In this document: positions 1-6,083 of the stretch, in pieces | Position numbering within the stretch: the first letter of the stretch is position 1 | Layout of the letters: each line of letters begins with the position of its first letter | From: an uncultured Candidatus Saccharibacteria bacterium | Lineage (GTDB): Bacteria > Patescibacteriota > Saccharimonadia > Saccharimonadales > Saccharimonadaceae | Assembly: GCA_938049075.1 (NCBI GenBank) | Contig: CALICZ010000148.1 | Span: 1-6,213 of the forward strand | Reading direction: 5' to 3' | DNA length: 6,213 bases | Made by a program: the position numbers and the translations under genes | Notes under the pieces: generated by a model | Database searches by the model: none | What the model was told of the DNA's origin: nothing | The model's input: only the letters and a program-made list of their open reading frames with translations

Positions 1-12
1 CAACTGTTCTGT

Positions 13-45
13 GGCTCCGGCTAATTATAGAGCCTTTATATTCTT
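13..45 (+). terminator. Possible terminator of an upstream gene
   Basis: GGCTC at 13-17 pairs with GAGCC at 30-34 across a 12-nt loop and is followed by the T-rich run TTTATATTCTT. A second GGCT at 19-22 could pair with the same right arm. The stem is only 5 bp and the T tract is interrupted, so this is weak. It would end a rightward gene lying left of the window and would separate it from the promoter at 133-161. Confidence 0.3.
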
Positions 46-132
46 CAAGAGATACGAAATATAGAGGCTACCAAGCGAAAGAGTTAATTATCGTCGTCTC
101 AGCAAGTCTATTGAACAAATTGCGTACATATC

Positions 133-161
133 TTGTCAAAACACATGTCCCATGCTATAAT
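133..161 (+). promoter_or_regulatory. Sigma70-type promoter with extended -10 for the coupling ATPase
   Basis: A -35 element TTGTCA (133-138, 5 of 6 to TTGACA) is followed by a 17-bp spacer and a perfect -10 TATAAT (156-161). TGC directly precedes it (153-155), making an extended -10. Initiation would be expected about 7 nt after the -10, near 168. That leaves a 5' untranslated leader of only about 8 nt before the ATG at 176, with no room for a Shine-Dalgarno sequence. The same nine bases TGCTATAAT recur upstream of parA. Confidence 0.82.
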
Positions 162-175
162 CAAAACGCGTCATT

Positions 176-3037
176 ATGGCATTTTTTACGACGTTTTTCA
201 CGATTATTCTGCAGTGGTATGTGTGGGTGCCAGTGGTGATCCTCCTCGGTTATTTGACGTGGCGCAACAATCGGCAAGTTGATGTGCTGCGCGAGGTCGA
301 GAGCGAACTGCTTATTCTCGAGATCCCCCGTGCTAATGACAAGTCTGAGCTAGCAGCTGAGCAAATGTTTGCCAGCCTCCATGGTATCTTGCGTGATGCG
401 CGCGAGCTCAAAATTAATGATGGCTACCAAGAACATCTCAGCTTTGAGATTGCGTCAGTCGGTGGACAGATTCAGTTTTATGTCTGGACGCCGCGTGCAC
501 TACGCAACTTCGTTGAGAGTCAGATTTATTCGCAGTATCCCACGGTGCAAATCCGCACCGCCACAGCCGATTATACGGCGCACGAGCAGCAGCACAATGT
601 CGTCTATACAGCAGAGGTTGTGCTGGCAGAGAGTGAGTTTTTGCCGATCAAGACTTTTCAGAGCTTTGAGGTTGATCCACTGGCGGGCATTACAGGTACA
701 TTAGCCAAGTTGGAGGATACGGATGACGAGATTTGGATTCAGATTTTAGTACGCCCTGTGGCAGATGACTGGCACAAAGCATCCGATGCGTGGGTCAAGC
801 GCGTGCGCGGCGGTGGGTTCTTTGGCGAAGCATTTCACCCAAAGGCGCGGTGGTTTAGCCAGTTTCTCATGGCGCTGTGGCAACCACCCGAAGGCAACAT
901 GACGACGGTAACGGAGCTCTCTGATCGCGACAAAACCCGCATCGCCGAGGCCGAAAAAAAGGCTGCTAAATTGGGTTACCAGGTTAAGATTCGCGTTGCA
1001 TATCTTGGCGATAGCACCACTGATGCGCGGCTGCGCATGCAGGCAATCATTGGTACCTTCAAACAGTATAACAGCACCAACCTCAATGGTTTTACCATGA
1101 GTCACGATAGCTTCCGCAAGGAAGACCTCAACCGCTATAAGCTGCGCCTCTTTGCCGACCGCGGCTTTTTGCTCAATATTGAGGAGATGGCAAGTGTCTT
1201 CCATCTGCCGCACACCAATGTCGAGACGCCCAACATTGTCTGGGCAAGCAACAAAACCGCAGAACCGCCCAACCGTCTACCTGTCCTCACTGGTCATGCG
1301 GCTGACGACGAGAAGATCTCAGCCTTTGGTTTAACTAACTTTCGTGGAATCAACCATCAGTTTGGTATGCTGCGGAGCGATCGCTCGCGCCACGTCTATA
1401 TCATCGGCCAGACGGGGGCAGGAAAGAGTGGCTTGCTCGAGCTCTTTGCCTTGAGTGATATTTATCATAATCAAGGCTATGCCATTATTGACCCGCATGG
1501 CGATTTTGCCATCGAGAATATGAAGTTCATCCCCGAGGCACGACTAGATGACGTCGTGTACTTTAACCCTGCAGACGTCGAGCACCCGATTGGCTTTAAC
1601 CCACTGGAGGTTACCAACCCAGCGCAGAAATCGACGATCTCATCAGAGGTTATTGGTGTGCTCAAGCGGATGTTTGGCGACAGTTGGGGGCCGCGGCTGG
1701 AATACATTTTGCGCTATACCATTCTGGCGCTACTTGATCGACCCGAGCCCACCATGCTTGATATCACCCGCATGCTGACGGATAAAAAATTCCGCAAAGA
1801 GACGATCGGCTACTGCAACGACGTGGTGGTGCGGCAGTTCTGGAATGTGGAGTTTGCCAGCTGGTCAGAGAAGTTCCAGACGGAGGCCATCGCGCCAGTA
1901 CTCAACAAGGTGGGGGCTTTTACGGCGAATCCCATTATCCGCAATATTATTGGTCAGACGCACTCGTCATTTAATATTCGCCAGATTATGGACGAGGGCA
2001 AGATCCTGGTAGTGAATTTGTCGAAGGGGCTGATTGGCGAGGATAATGCGGGAATTCTTGGTTCATTCTTGGTTACGAAGATCCAGCTAGCGGCGATGAG
2101 CCGGAGCGATATCCTCGATATTCATGACCGGCGGCCATTTTATCTCTATGTCGATGAGTTCCAAAACTTCGCAACTGATAGCTTTGCCACCATCCTGAGC
2201 GAGGCACGCAAGTATGGACTCAACCTTACCGTGGCTAATCAATATATCTCGCAGATGGAGCCAACGGTGCGTGATGCGGTCTTTGGCAACGTCGGGACGA
2301 TGATTAGCTTCCGCGTCTCGCCAGACGACAGCCCGATTCTTGCCAAACAATTTGAACCGCAGTTTGAGGAGAACGACCTCACACAGATGCATAATCGCAA
2401 CTTCATCATCAACATGGTGATTAATGGTGAAAAGGCACCAGCCTTTAGTGCTACTACGCTTAATTTGCCTGAGGCTAAGCGGAGCCATTTGTCGCGCATT
2501 ATTGAGCATAGCCGCAAGCTGTATAGCCAGTCGCGCCAAACAGTAGAGGATACCATCAATGAGCGGATCCACCCGGGCAGTACAGGGGTGAGTGTAACGT
2601 TGGCAGGTCAGGCGGGGACTTCAGCGGCATCGTCAGCCGCCACTACGAGTGAAGGTACAGCTAAGCGCCGTCGACGTCGCCGACGCAAGCCAGCCAATGG
2701 CGAAGCACGCGATGAGCAGGCGACTACTGGGCAATCTAGCAAGCAGATGAAGAAGCCTGTTACTCCCAGTAAAGCTGCCAAGCCAGCCACTCCTTCTCCA
2801 GGCAAAAAACCAGCGAGCACCACGCCTAAGTCAGCTGCGCCACGCGATCCATCACTTCTCTCCATTCAGCATGCCAAGCCACGCACTACAATCCCGGCGC
2901 AGCTCTTACACCACCAGCCGCATACTGTGCAGCCTCAGTTAGATGGCCCGGTGCCGCTGGCTAAGCAGCCTGATAGTGCAACCTCAGCGCACACGCACGA
3001 TGAGATTGATGACCCAACCTTCTTTGCTTTGCGTTAG
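176..3037 (+). CDS. Membrane-anchored VirD4/TraD-like coupling ATPase with disordered basic tail
   Basis: A 953-residue P-loop ATPase resembling type IV secretion coupling proteins (VirD4/TraD/HerA-FtsK superfamily), of the version common in CPR bacteria. Residues about 5-28 form one hydrophobic membrane segment followed by basic WRNNR, so the bulk should be cytoplasmic. Residues about 40-390 are an N-terminal domain containing IPRAND and AAEQMFASLHG, which I associate with CPR homologues. Walker A is GQTGAGKSG (411-419, K417), followed by AIIDPHGDF (436-444). Walker B is FYLYVDEFQNF with D660/E661, and a sensor-like ANQ lies at 687-689. After about residue 799 the protein becomes low-complexity, rich in Ala, Pro, Thr and Lys, with seven consecutive Arg (831-837) and the end DDPTFFALR. 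The start is the first ATG after an in-frame stop at 158-160 and keeps the membrane segment intact. There is no Shine-Dalgarno. The family couples ATP hydrolysis to DNA or protein transport, but the substrate here is unknown: no relaxase or channel gene is visible. A role with type IV pili, DNA uptake or chromosome handling is equally possible. Confidence 0.93.
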   Translation: MAFFTTFFTIILQWYVWVPVVILLGYLTWRNNRQVDVLREVESELLILEIPRANDKSELAAEQMFASLHGILRDARELKINDGYQEHLSFEIASVGGQIQFYVWTPRALRNFVESQIYSQYPTVQIRTATADYTAHEQQHNVVYTAEVVLAESEFLPIKTFQSFEVDPLAGITGTLAKLEDTDDEIWIQILVRPVADDWHKASDAWVKRVRGGGFFGEAFHPKARWFSQFLMALWQPPEGNMTTVTELSDRDKTRIAEAEKKAAKLGYQVKIRVAYLGDSTTDARLRMQAIIGTFKQYNSTNLNGFTMSHDSFRKEDLNRYKLRLFADRGFLLNIEEMASVFHLPHTNVETPNIVWASNKTAEPPNRLPVLTGHAADDEKISAFGLTNFRGINHQFGMLRSDRSRHVYIIGQTGAGKSGLLELFALSDIYHNQGYAIIDPHGDFAIENMKFIPEARLDDVVYFNPADVEHPIGFNPLEVTNPAQKSTISSEVIGVLKRMFGDSWGPRLEYILRYTILALLDRPEPTMLDITRMLTDKKFRKETIGYCNDVVVRQFWNVEFASWSEKFQTEAIAPVLNKVGAFTANPIIRNIIGQTHSSFNIRQIMDEGKILVVNLSKGLIGEDNAGILGSFLVTKIQLAAMSRSDILDIHDRRPFYLYVDEFQNFATDSFATILSEARKYGLNLTVANQYISQMEPTVRDAVFGNVGTMISFRVSPDDSPILAKQFEPQFEENDLTQMHNRNFIINMVINGEKAPAFSATTLNLPEAKRSHLSRIIEHSRKLYSQSRQTVEDTINERIHPGSTGVSVTLAGQAGTSAASSAATTSEGTAKRRRRRRRKPANGEARDEQATTGQSSKQMKKPVTPSKAAKPATPSPGKKPASTTPKSAAPRDPSLLSIQHAKPRTTIPAQLLHHQPHTVQPQLDGPVPLAKQPDSATSAHTHDEIDDPTFFALR

Positions 3038-3129
3038 ATATGCAACGCTAATTTCTCTTAGGCCACTTTGCGTTACCTTACCCTAGAGGAGTGTGAGGGG
3101 TGTAGCGAATTTTCTTCTCAACATGAAGG

Positions 3130-3135
3130 TATAAT
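3130..3135 (+). promoter_or_regulatory. Isolated -10 element (TATAAT) in the spacer
   Basis: A perfect TATAAT lies about 165 bp upstream of the parA -10. No good -35 sits at 16-18 bp (the best position reads GAATTT) and no TG extension precedes it. If used, it would start a transcript near 3142, just before the hairpin at 3144-3163, giving either a long parA leader or a separate small RNA. A chance match in this sequence is also plausible. Confidence 0.3.
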
Positions 3136-3143
3136 ATGATCAG

Positions 3144-3163
3144 ACTTGAGAAAACCCTCGAGT
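3144..3163 (+). other. Stem-loop in the parA upstream spacer
   Basis: ACTTGAG (3144-3150) pairs with CTCGAGT (3157-3163) with one G-U wobble and the loop AAAACC. It lies immediately after the expected start of a transcript from the TATAAT at 3130-3135. Downstream, TGGTG (3172-3176) can pair with CACCA (3214-3218), enclosing TAGC (3180-3183) with GCTA (3203-3206). Together these would give a plausible but unproven folded RNA. Confidence 0.3.
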
Positions 3164-3220
3164 GGGTAGCATGGTGAAGTAGCGCGAGGTAGGCCTTGGG
3201 TAGCTAATGTAAACACCACA

Positions 3221-3272
3221 GAGGTAATCACGCGAAAAAGCCTCCTTATCCTGTGTATAACTCTGTTACCTC
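3221..3272. repeat. Inverted repeat GAGGTAA / TTACCTC flanking a DnaA-box match
   Basis: Perfect 7-bp arms GAGGTAA (3221-3227) and TTACCTC (3266-3272) enclose 38 bp, which contain the DnaA-box match at 3252-3260. The right arm ends 26 bp before the parA -10, so this could be an operator for parA autoregulation or an RNA stem. A further TTACCT occurs at 3073-3078. Seven-bp arms at this distance can also arise by chance. Confidence 0.3.
3252..3260 (-). promoter_or_regulatory. DnaA-box match (TTATACACA on the minus strand)
   Basis: TGTGTATAA on the plus strand is TTATACACA on the minus strand, a perfect match to the DnaA-box consensus TTATNCACA. It lies about 40 bp upstream of the parA -10. With eight fixed bases, roughly 0.2 matches would be expected by chance in a window of this size on both strands, so the match is suggestive only. 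A single box does not make an origin. It could mark DnaA control of parAB or an origin-proximal site. Confidence 0.4.
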
Positions 3273-3274
3273 GC

Positions 3275-3304
3275 CTCACTAACCAATGTGGGTTATGCTA
3301 TAAT
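3275..3304 (+). promoter_or_regulatory. Extended -10 promoter of parAB
   Basis: A perfect TATAAT at 3299-3304 is preceded by TGC (3296-3298), giving the same TGCTATAAT as at the ATPase promoter. The best -35 is poor: CTCACT at 3275-3280, 3 of 6, with an 18-bp spacer. Activity would therefore rest on the extended -10 or on an activator. The expected start is near 3311, leaving a leader of about 20 nt. The purine run GGAGAGGA (3305-3312) overlaps that start and is 18 nt from the ATG, so it cannot act as a normal ribosome binding site. Confidence 0.7.
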
Positions 3305-3330
3305 GGAGAGGATAAACGGAAATACGGGAC

Positions 3331-4095
3331 ATGACGGCAGTAATTTGTGTAACAAATCAAAAAGGTGGTGTTGGTAAAACGACAACGGCGATTAATGTTG
3401 CCTACTATTTGGCAAAGGCTGGCAAGAAAACCCTCGTCGTCGATTTCGACCCGCAGGGCAATGCTACAAGCGGCCTTGGCATTGATAAGCAGCTGCTCGA
3501 TGCTACCATGACAGAGGTCGTCAAGAGCGAGAAGAAGCTTGCCAATATCATCCAGCCCACCGAGCACAAGAATCTCTTCATTGCGCCCGCCCTGCCGCAG
3601 CTGGCCAATGCCGAGGTGGAACTGGCCAAGGCGCAGCACCGCTTTAGCCGTCTCAAAGGGGCGATTGATGAACTAACTGGCTACGACTATATCATTATCG
3701 ACAGCCCACCAAGCCTCAGTCTCCTCACTGTCAATGGGCTCATTGCAGCACGCTATGTGCTATTGCCAGTCCAGGCGGAATTCTATGCGTTGGAAGGGCT
3801 CGGGCAGCTGCTCGAGACAATGAAGCTGGTGCGCAAAAATATGAATCCAACACTTGATCTTATTGGGGTACTACCTACCATGGTAGATGGTCGCACATCG
3901 CTCTCGAGCCAGGTCTTGGCTGAGATTGCGAAGCATTTTCCAGCGAAGGTGTTTGCAGAGTCTATCCCGCGCAATGTCCGCCTGGCTGAGGCTCCGAGTC
4001 ATGGTGCGCCGATTGGGGCATATGATCGCTTTAGTCGGGGTGCACGGGCATACAAAGCCGTGACGAAAGAAATAATCGAACGAACGGGGGTATAA
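3331..4095 (+). CDS. parA: Chromosome partitioning ATPase ParA (Soj)
   Basis: A 254-residue ParA/Soj ATPase of the deviant Walker A family, without the extra N-terminal DNA-binding domain of many plasmid ParA proteins. ATP-bound dimers bind the nucleoid nonspecifically, and ParB stimulates hydrolysis to move origin regions apart. The deviant Walker A motif is KGGVGKTT (11-18, signature Lys11 and catalytic Lys16). Walker A' is VVDFDPQGNAT with D40, and Walker B is IIIDSPPS (121-128, D124). The family segments PVQAEFYALEG (146-156) and SIPRNVRLAEAPSHG (211-225) are present. Length is normal for chromosomal Soj. The ATG at 3331 is the only start that gives the usual short lead into the Walker motif, and an in-frame stop lies at 3313-3315. 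The first codons are A/T-rich and there is no Shine-Dalgarno. It shares a transcript with parB, which begins at the next base after its stop codon. Confidence 0.97.
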   Translation: MTAVICVTNQKGGVGKTTTAINVAYYLAKAGKKTLVVDFDPQGNATSGLGIDKQLLDATMTEVVKSEKKLANIIQPTEHKNLFIAPALPQLANAEVELAKAQHRFSRLKGAIDELTGYDYIIIDSPPSLSLLTVNGLIAARYVLLPVQAEFYALEGLGQLLETMKLVRKNMNPTLDLIGVLPTMVDGRTSLSSQVLAEIAKHFPAKVFAESIPRNVRLAEAPSHGAPIGAYDRFSRGARAYKAVTKEIIERTGV

Positions 4096-5010
4096 ATGGC
4101 AAAACGAGGTTTAGGGCGGGGGTTTGATTCGCTGATTCCAGCGGAGCTACTGGACGAATCGTTCGACCCAACCGCCGACCAAGATGATCGGATTAGTGAC
4201 CTGCGTCAGATAAAGCTTGCAGAAATTATGCCTGACCCTACTCAGCCGCGTCGGATGTTTGACGAAACGTTGCTCGATGAGCTCGCTGAGTCTATCCGTG
4301 TTCATGGTGTGCTGCAGCCTATCGTTGTTACCCCTGATAACAAAGGCAAATATGTCATTGTGGCTGGTGAGCGGCGCTACCGAGCCGCTACCAAGGCGGG
4401 GCTGGAGAAGATTCCAGCGCTGGTACGTACGTTGTCTGATCAGCATAAGCTCGAACTCTCTCTTATCGAAAATATCCAACGCCAAAACCTCAACGCCATC
4501 GAGACCGCTACAGCGTACCTCAAGCTGCGCGATCAATTCAACCTCACGCTCGAGCAAATCGGTCAGCGCGTTGGTGGCAAGTCACCTAGTGCGGTGAGCA
4601 ATACACTACGCCTCTTGCGTTTGCCTGAGGTAGTGCGCCAAGCAGTAGTTGATGGCAAGCTGAGCGAGGGGCAAGTCCGGCCATTGATTAGCCTAGACGA
4701 AGCACAGATTGTTGATATTCTGCCCAAGATTATTCAGGAAGAGTGGAGCGCGCGGCGAATCGAGCAGTACCTGGCCATTCTTAAGCGCACCGAGGCAAGT
4801 GACTCTGCTCAAAAGACCACCAAGGCCCAGCGCCCAGCGCCACCACCACAGTATACGGCTGCCAGCCAGCGCTTTGAGCAGCAGCTGAGTGCACCAGTCC
4901 AGATCCGTGGCAACCGCCGTGGGGCAGGGCAGATTGTTATCCGCTTCACGAGCGACGATGACTTTGAGCGGATTATTGGTTTGCTTGAGCATACGCAGGA
5001 TGAAAAGTAG
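4096..5010 (+). CDS. parB: Chromosome partitioning protein ParB (Spo0J family CTPase)
   Basis: A 304-residue ParB that should load at parS sites as a CTP-dependent sliding clamp and stimulate ParA. The N-terminus has the ParA-contacting motif RGLGRGFDSLI (4-14). The ParB/Srx CTP-binding domain follows, with GVLQPIVV (71-78), GERRYRAA (91-98) and ENIQRQNLNAIE (125-136). A helix-turn-helix spans about 150-177, including LEQIGQRVG and SPSAVSNTLRLL. A Pro/Ala/Gln-rich linker (about 235-265) leads to the C-terminal dimerisation domain (about 275-300). All key motifs are intact and length is normal. The start abuts the parA stop (TAA then ATG, 0 bp gap), so translational coupling is likely. GGGGGT at 4086-4091, 4 nt before the ATG, is a partial Shine-Dalgarno. 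A stem-loop terminator follows the stop codon. No parS-like palindrome was seen in this window. Confidence 0.97.
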   Translation: MAKRGLGRGFDSLIPAELLDESFDPTADQDDRISDLRQIKLAEIMPDPTQPRRMFDETLLDELAESIRVHGVLQPIVVTPDNKGKYVIVAGERRYRAATKAGLEKIPALVRTLSDQHKLELSLIENIQRQNLNAIETATAYLKLRDQFNLTLEQIGQRVGGKSPSAVSNTLRLLRLPEVVRQAVVDGKLSEGQVRPLISLDEAQIVDILPKIIQEEWSARRIEQYLAILKRTEASDSAQKTTKAQRPAPPPQYTAASQRFEQQLSAPVQIRGNRRGAGQIVIRFTSDDDFERIIGLLEHTQDEK

Positions 5011-5028
5011 CAAGATTAGAGTCTATGT

Positions 5029-5070
5029 AATAAACCTTCTTACGACAAAGAAGGTTTATTTATTGTAGTC
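5029..5070 (+). terminator. Rho-independent terminator of parAB
   Basis: A perfect 13-bp stem, AATAAACCTTCTT (5029-5041) with AAGAAGGTTTATT (5048-5060), closes a 6-nt loop ACGACA and continues into T-rich sequence (TTTATTTATTG). It begins 19 bp after the parB stop. The stem is AT-rich for a terminator, but its length and position make the assignment good. On the minus strand the stem is followed by TTACATAG, so it probably does not work well for lepB. Confidence 0.8.
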
Positions 5071-5162
5071 AAAGACTGCTGATGAATGCAATCACAAGCA
5101 CTCTGTAATAGCGAATATATACCAAAAATATTCATATTATGGACGAAGAGGTTAGGAGATAA

Positions 5163-5189
5163 TAGCCAGTTTTTGTTCATAACTGGCTA
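5163..5189 (-). terminator. 9-bp hairpin, possible lepB terminator
   Basis: TAGCCAGTT (5163-5171) and AACTGGCTA (5181-5189) form a perfect 9-bp stem with a 9-nt loop. Read on the minus strand it lies about 100 nt downstream of the lepB stop and is followed by TTATCTCC, a poor T tract. It may be a weak terminator or a transcript-end hairpin for lepB. Read on the plus strand it has no T tract at all. Confidence 0.35.
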
Positions 5190-5292
5190 GGCCATGATGG
5201 AGCTCAAATCAAACGAAGAACAAGAGGAAATCTAAATACTAAACTAACTATTTCATGTGCAAGAGTAAAAGCAACAAGATGAGTTAGTAATA

Positions 5293-5898
5293 TTATACCT
5301 GAAACCCCTGAACTTTCGTCAGCGGCCAGAGACGCAGGCTGACGGGGCCAATCACATCATAGAGTGGCACGGTGCCGAGGCCATTACGTGAGTCGAGCGA
5401 GTAGCTACCTTGACGGTGATCACCCGCTACAAAAATCGATCCTTCGGGTACCGTCACTTCTGTATCGCCACTGGTGGGAGAGCCAGGACCATCCCAGCTG
5501 TCGTCTGGGCGGAAGCCTTGTGGGTGCTCTTTATTATAGACAGTCAGCGTCCCATCTTTGACTGTGACGCGCTCGCCTGCAAAGGCAATAACGCGCTTGA
5601 CAAGGTTCATATCCTCGCTGCCTGGACTGTAGAGCGGGTTTTTGAAAACGATAATTTGCCCCCGCTTGGGTGTGTATGAGTTATTTTGCAAATGTGCCAT
5701 CGTGACGGGCAGGCGATTGACAATCAGCCGGTCGCCAGTGTAGAGCGTCTGCTCCATACTCGGGCCAGTCACGCTAAAGCTACGAAATACAAAGGTATTG
5801 ATAAGGAGTGTGCCAACAATGACGCACACCACAAAAATTACAAAGCCACCGATATCCTTGAGCCTGGGGTGGCGGGTCAAAAAACTTGCTTCCATCAT
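5293..5898 (-). CDS. lepB: Type I signal peptidase LepB
   Basis: A 201-residue signal peptidase I (peptidase family S26) that cuts signal peptides from proteins exported by Sec or Tat, with its active site outside the cytoplasmic membrane. A single membrane anchor spans about residues 16-37. Box B is GPSMEQTL (45-52) with nucleophile Ser47, carrying Gln where many homologues have Pro. Box D is VKRVIAFAGE (100-109) with general base Lys101. Box E is GDHRQGSYSLDSRNGLG (159-175). One anchor and about 200 residues match the Gram-positive/CPR form rather than the longer enterobacterial enzyme. Two ATGs are adjacent (5896-5898 and 5893-5895), and either could start the protein. Neither has a Shine-Dalgarno. 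It converges on parB and reads away from the AT-rich region, so it is functionally separate from parAB. Confidence 0.96.
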   Translation of the reverse strand: MMEASFLTRHPRLKDIGGFVIFVVCVIVGTLLINTFVFRSFSVTGPSMEQTLYTGDRLIVNRLPVTMAHLQNNSYTPKRGQIIVFKNPLYSPGSEDMNLVKRVIAFAGERVTVKDGTLTVYNKEHPQGFRPDDSWDGPGSPTSGDTEVTVPEGSIFVAGDHRQGSYSLDSRNGLGTVPLYDVIGPVSLRLWPLTKVQGFQV

Positions 5899-5972
5899 AC
5901 TGATAAATCATTTTCACATTTCTCTTTTTCAAATTTTCACCTCAATTCCACTCTATTCTTTGAATAATCATA

Positions 5973-5978
5973 ATTATA
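5973..5978 (-). promoter_or_regulatory. Candidate -10 for lepB
   Basis: ATTATA on the plus strand reads TATAAT on the minus strand, 74 bp upstream of the lepB ATG. No acceptable -35 sits 16-18 bp further upstream (best 2 of 6), and there is no TG extension. In DNA this AT-rich a TATAAT can easily occur by chance. A start closer to the gene is possible: a TTGAAA lies upstream, but the matching -10 (TTTATC, 3 of 6) is poor. Confidence 0.25.
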
Positions 5979-6083
5979 TATTTTTTTCTAACTTTTATTC
6001 TTTATTTTTATTATTTTAATTTTTACAACTCTAAAAAAATAAAATAAATTCATCATTCCTCTGCATCATTTCTTAAAAAAACG

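Larger units (their letters stand above)
3038..3330. other. Gene-free spacer between the ATPase gene and parA
   Basis: This 293 bp stretch has no convincing reading frame. It holds a TATAAT at 3130-3135, a 7-bp hairpin at 3144-3163, three copies of GTAGC (3166-3170, 3179-3183, 3200-3204), a 7-bp inverted repeat GAGGTAA/TTACCTC (3221-3227 and 3266-3272), a DnaA-box match at 3252-3260, and the parA promoter. Unlike the other spacers it is not strongly AT-rich. It could hold a small RNA, a parA control region or a DnaA-binding site. I did not recognise tmRNA, SRP RNA, RNase P or a known riboswitch in it. No good terminator for the ATPase gene is visible. Confidence 0.6.
5011..5292. other. AT-rich spacer between convergent parB and lepB
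   Basis: This 282 bp contains the parB terminator (5029-5070), a 9-bp hairpin (5163-5189) and two weaker inverted repeats: GAATAT/ATATTC (5113-5118, 5128-5133) and ACTAACT/AGTTAGT (5243-5249, 5282-5288). The only small frames are trivial, for example 13 codons from ATG at 5194 with no ribosome binding site. No gene, RNA or mobile element is recognisable. It could be plain spacer or the remains of a decayed gene. Confidence 0.6.

Noticed and set aside
3..239. Frame open from the left edge to a TGA at 237-239 (about 78 codons), possibly the end of an upstream gene
   Set aside because: It would run through a near-consensus promoter and overlap the ATPase gene by more than 60 bp. The translation has no recognisable motif and irregular composition. 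An overlap of this size is unlikely given the strong promoter between.
746..1213. 155-codon open frame on the minus strand inside the ATPase gene
   Set aside because: It is a shadow of the coding strand, with no start signals and no recognisable motif.
2087..2572. 161-codon open frame on the minus strand inside the ATPase gene
   Set aside because: It lies antisense to the conserved Walker B and sensor region. Its translation resembles no family and it has no promoter or ribosome binding site. Long antisense frames are common opposite GC-balanced genes.
3031..3048. GCGTT/AACGC stem overlapping the ATPase stop codon
   Set aside because: It has five pairs with an 8-nt loop and no T tract directly after it. 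Likely chance.
3079..3118. CCCT/AGGG hairpin followed by T-rich sequence as a terminator of the ATPase gene
   Set aside because: The stem is only 4 bp with an 11-nt loop, and about 10 nt separate it from the AATTTTCTTCT run. It is too weak to call.
3136..3177. 13-codon frame (ATG at 3136, stop TGA) as a leader peptide
   Set aside because: The ATG directly abuts the TATAAT that would have to drive it, so it would lie upstream of the transcript start. It has no ribosome binding site and no run of regulatory codons.
5194..5235. 13-codon frame beginning MMELKSN as a small protein
   Set aside because: No ribosome binding site or promoter, a stop directly upstream, and a length within chance expectation.
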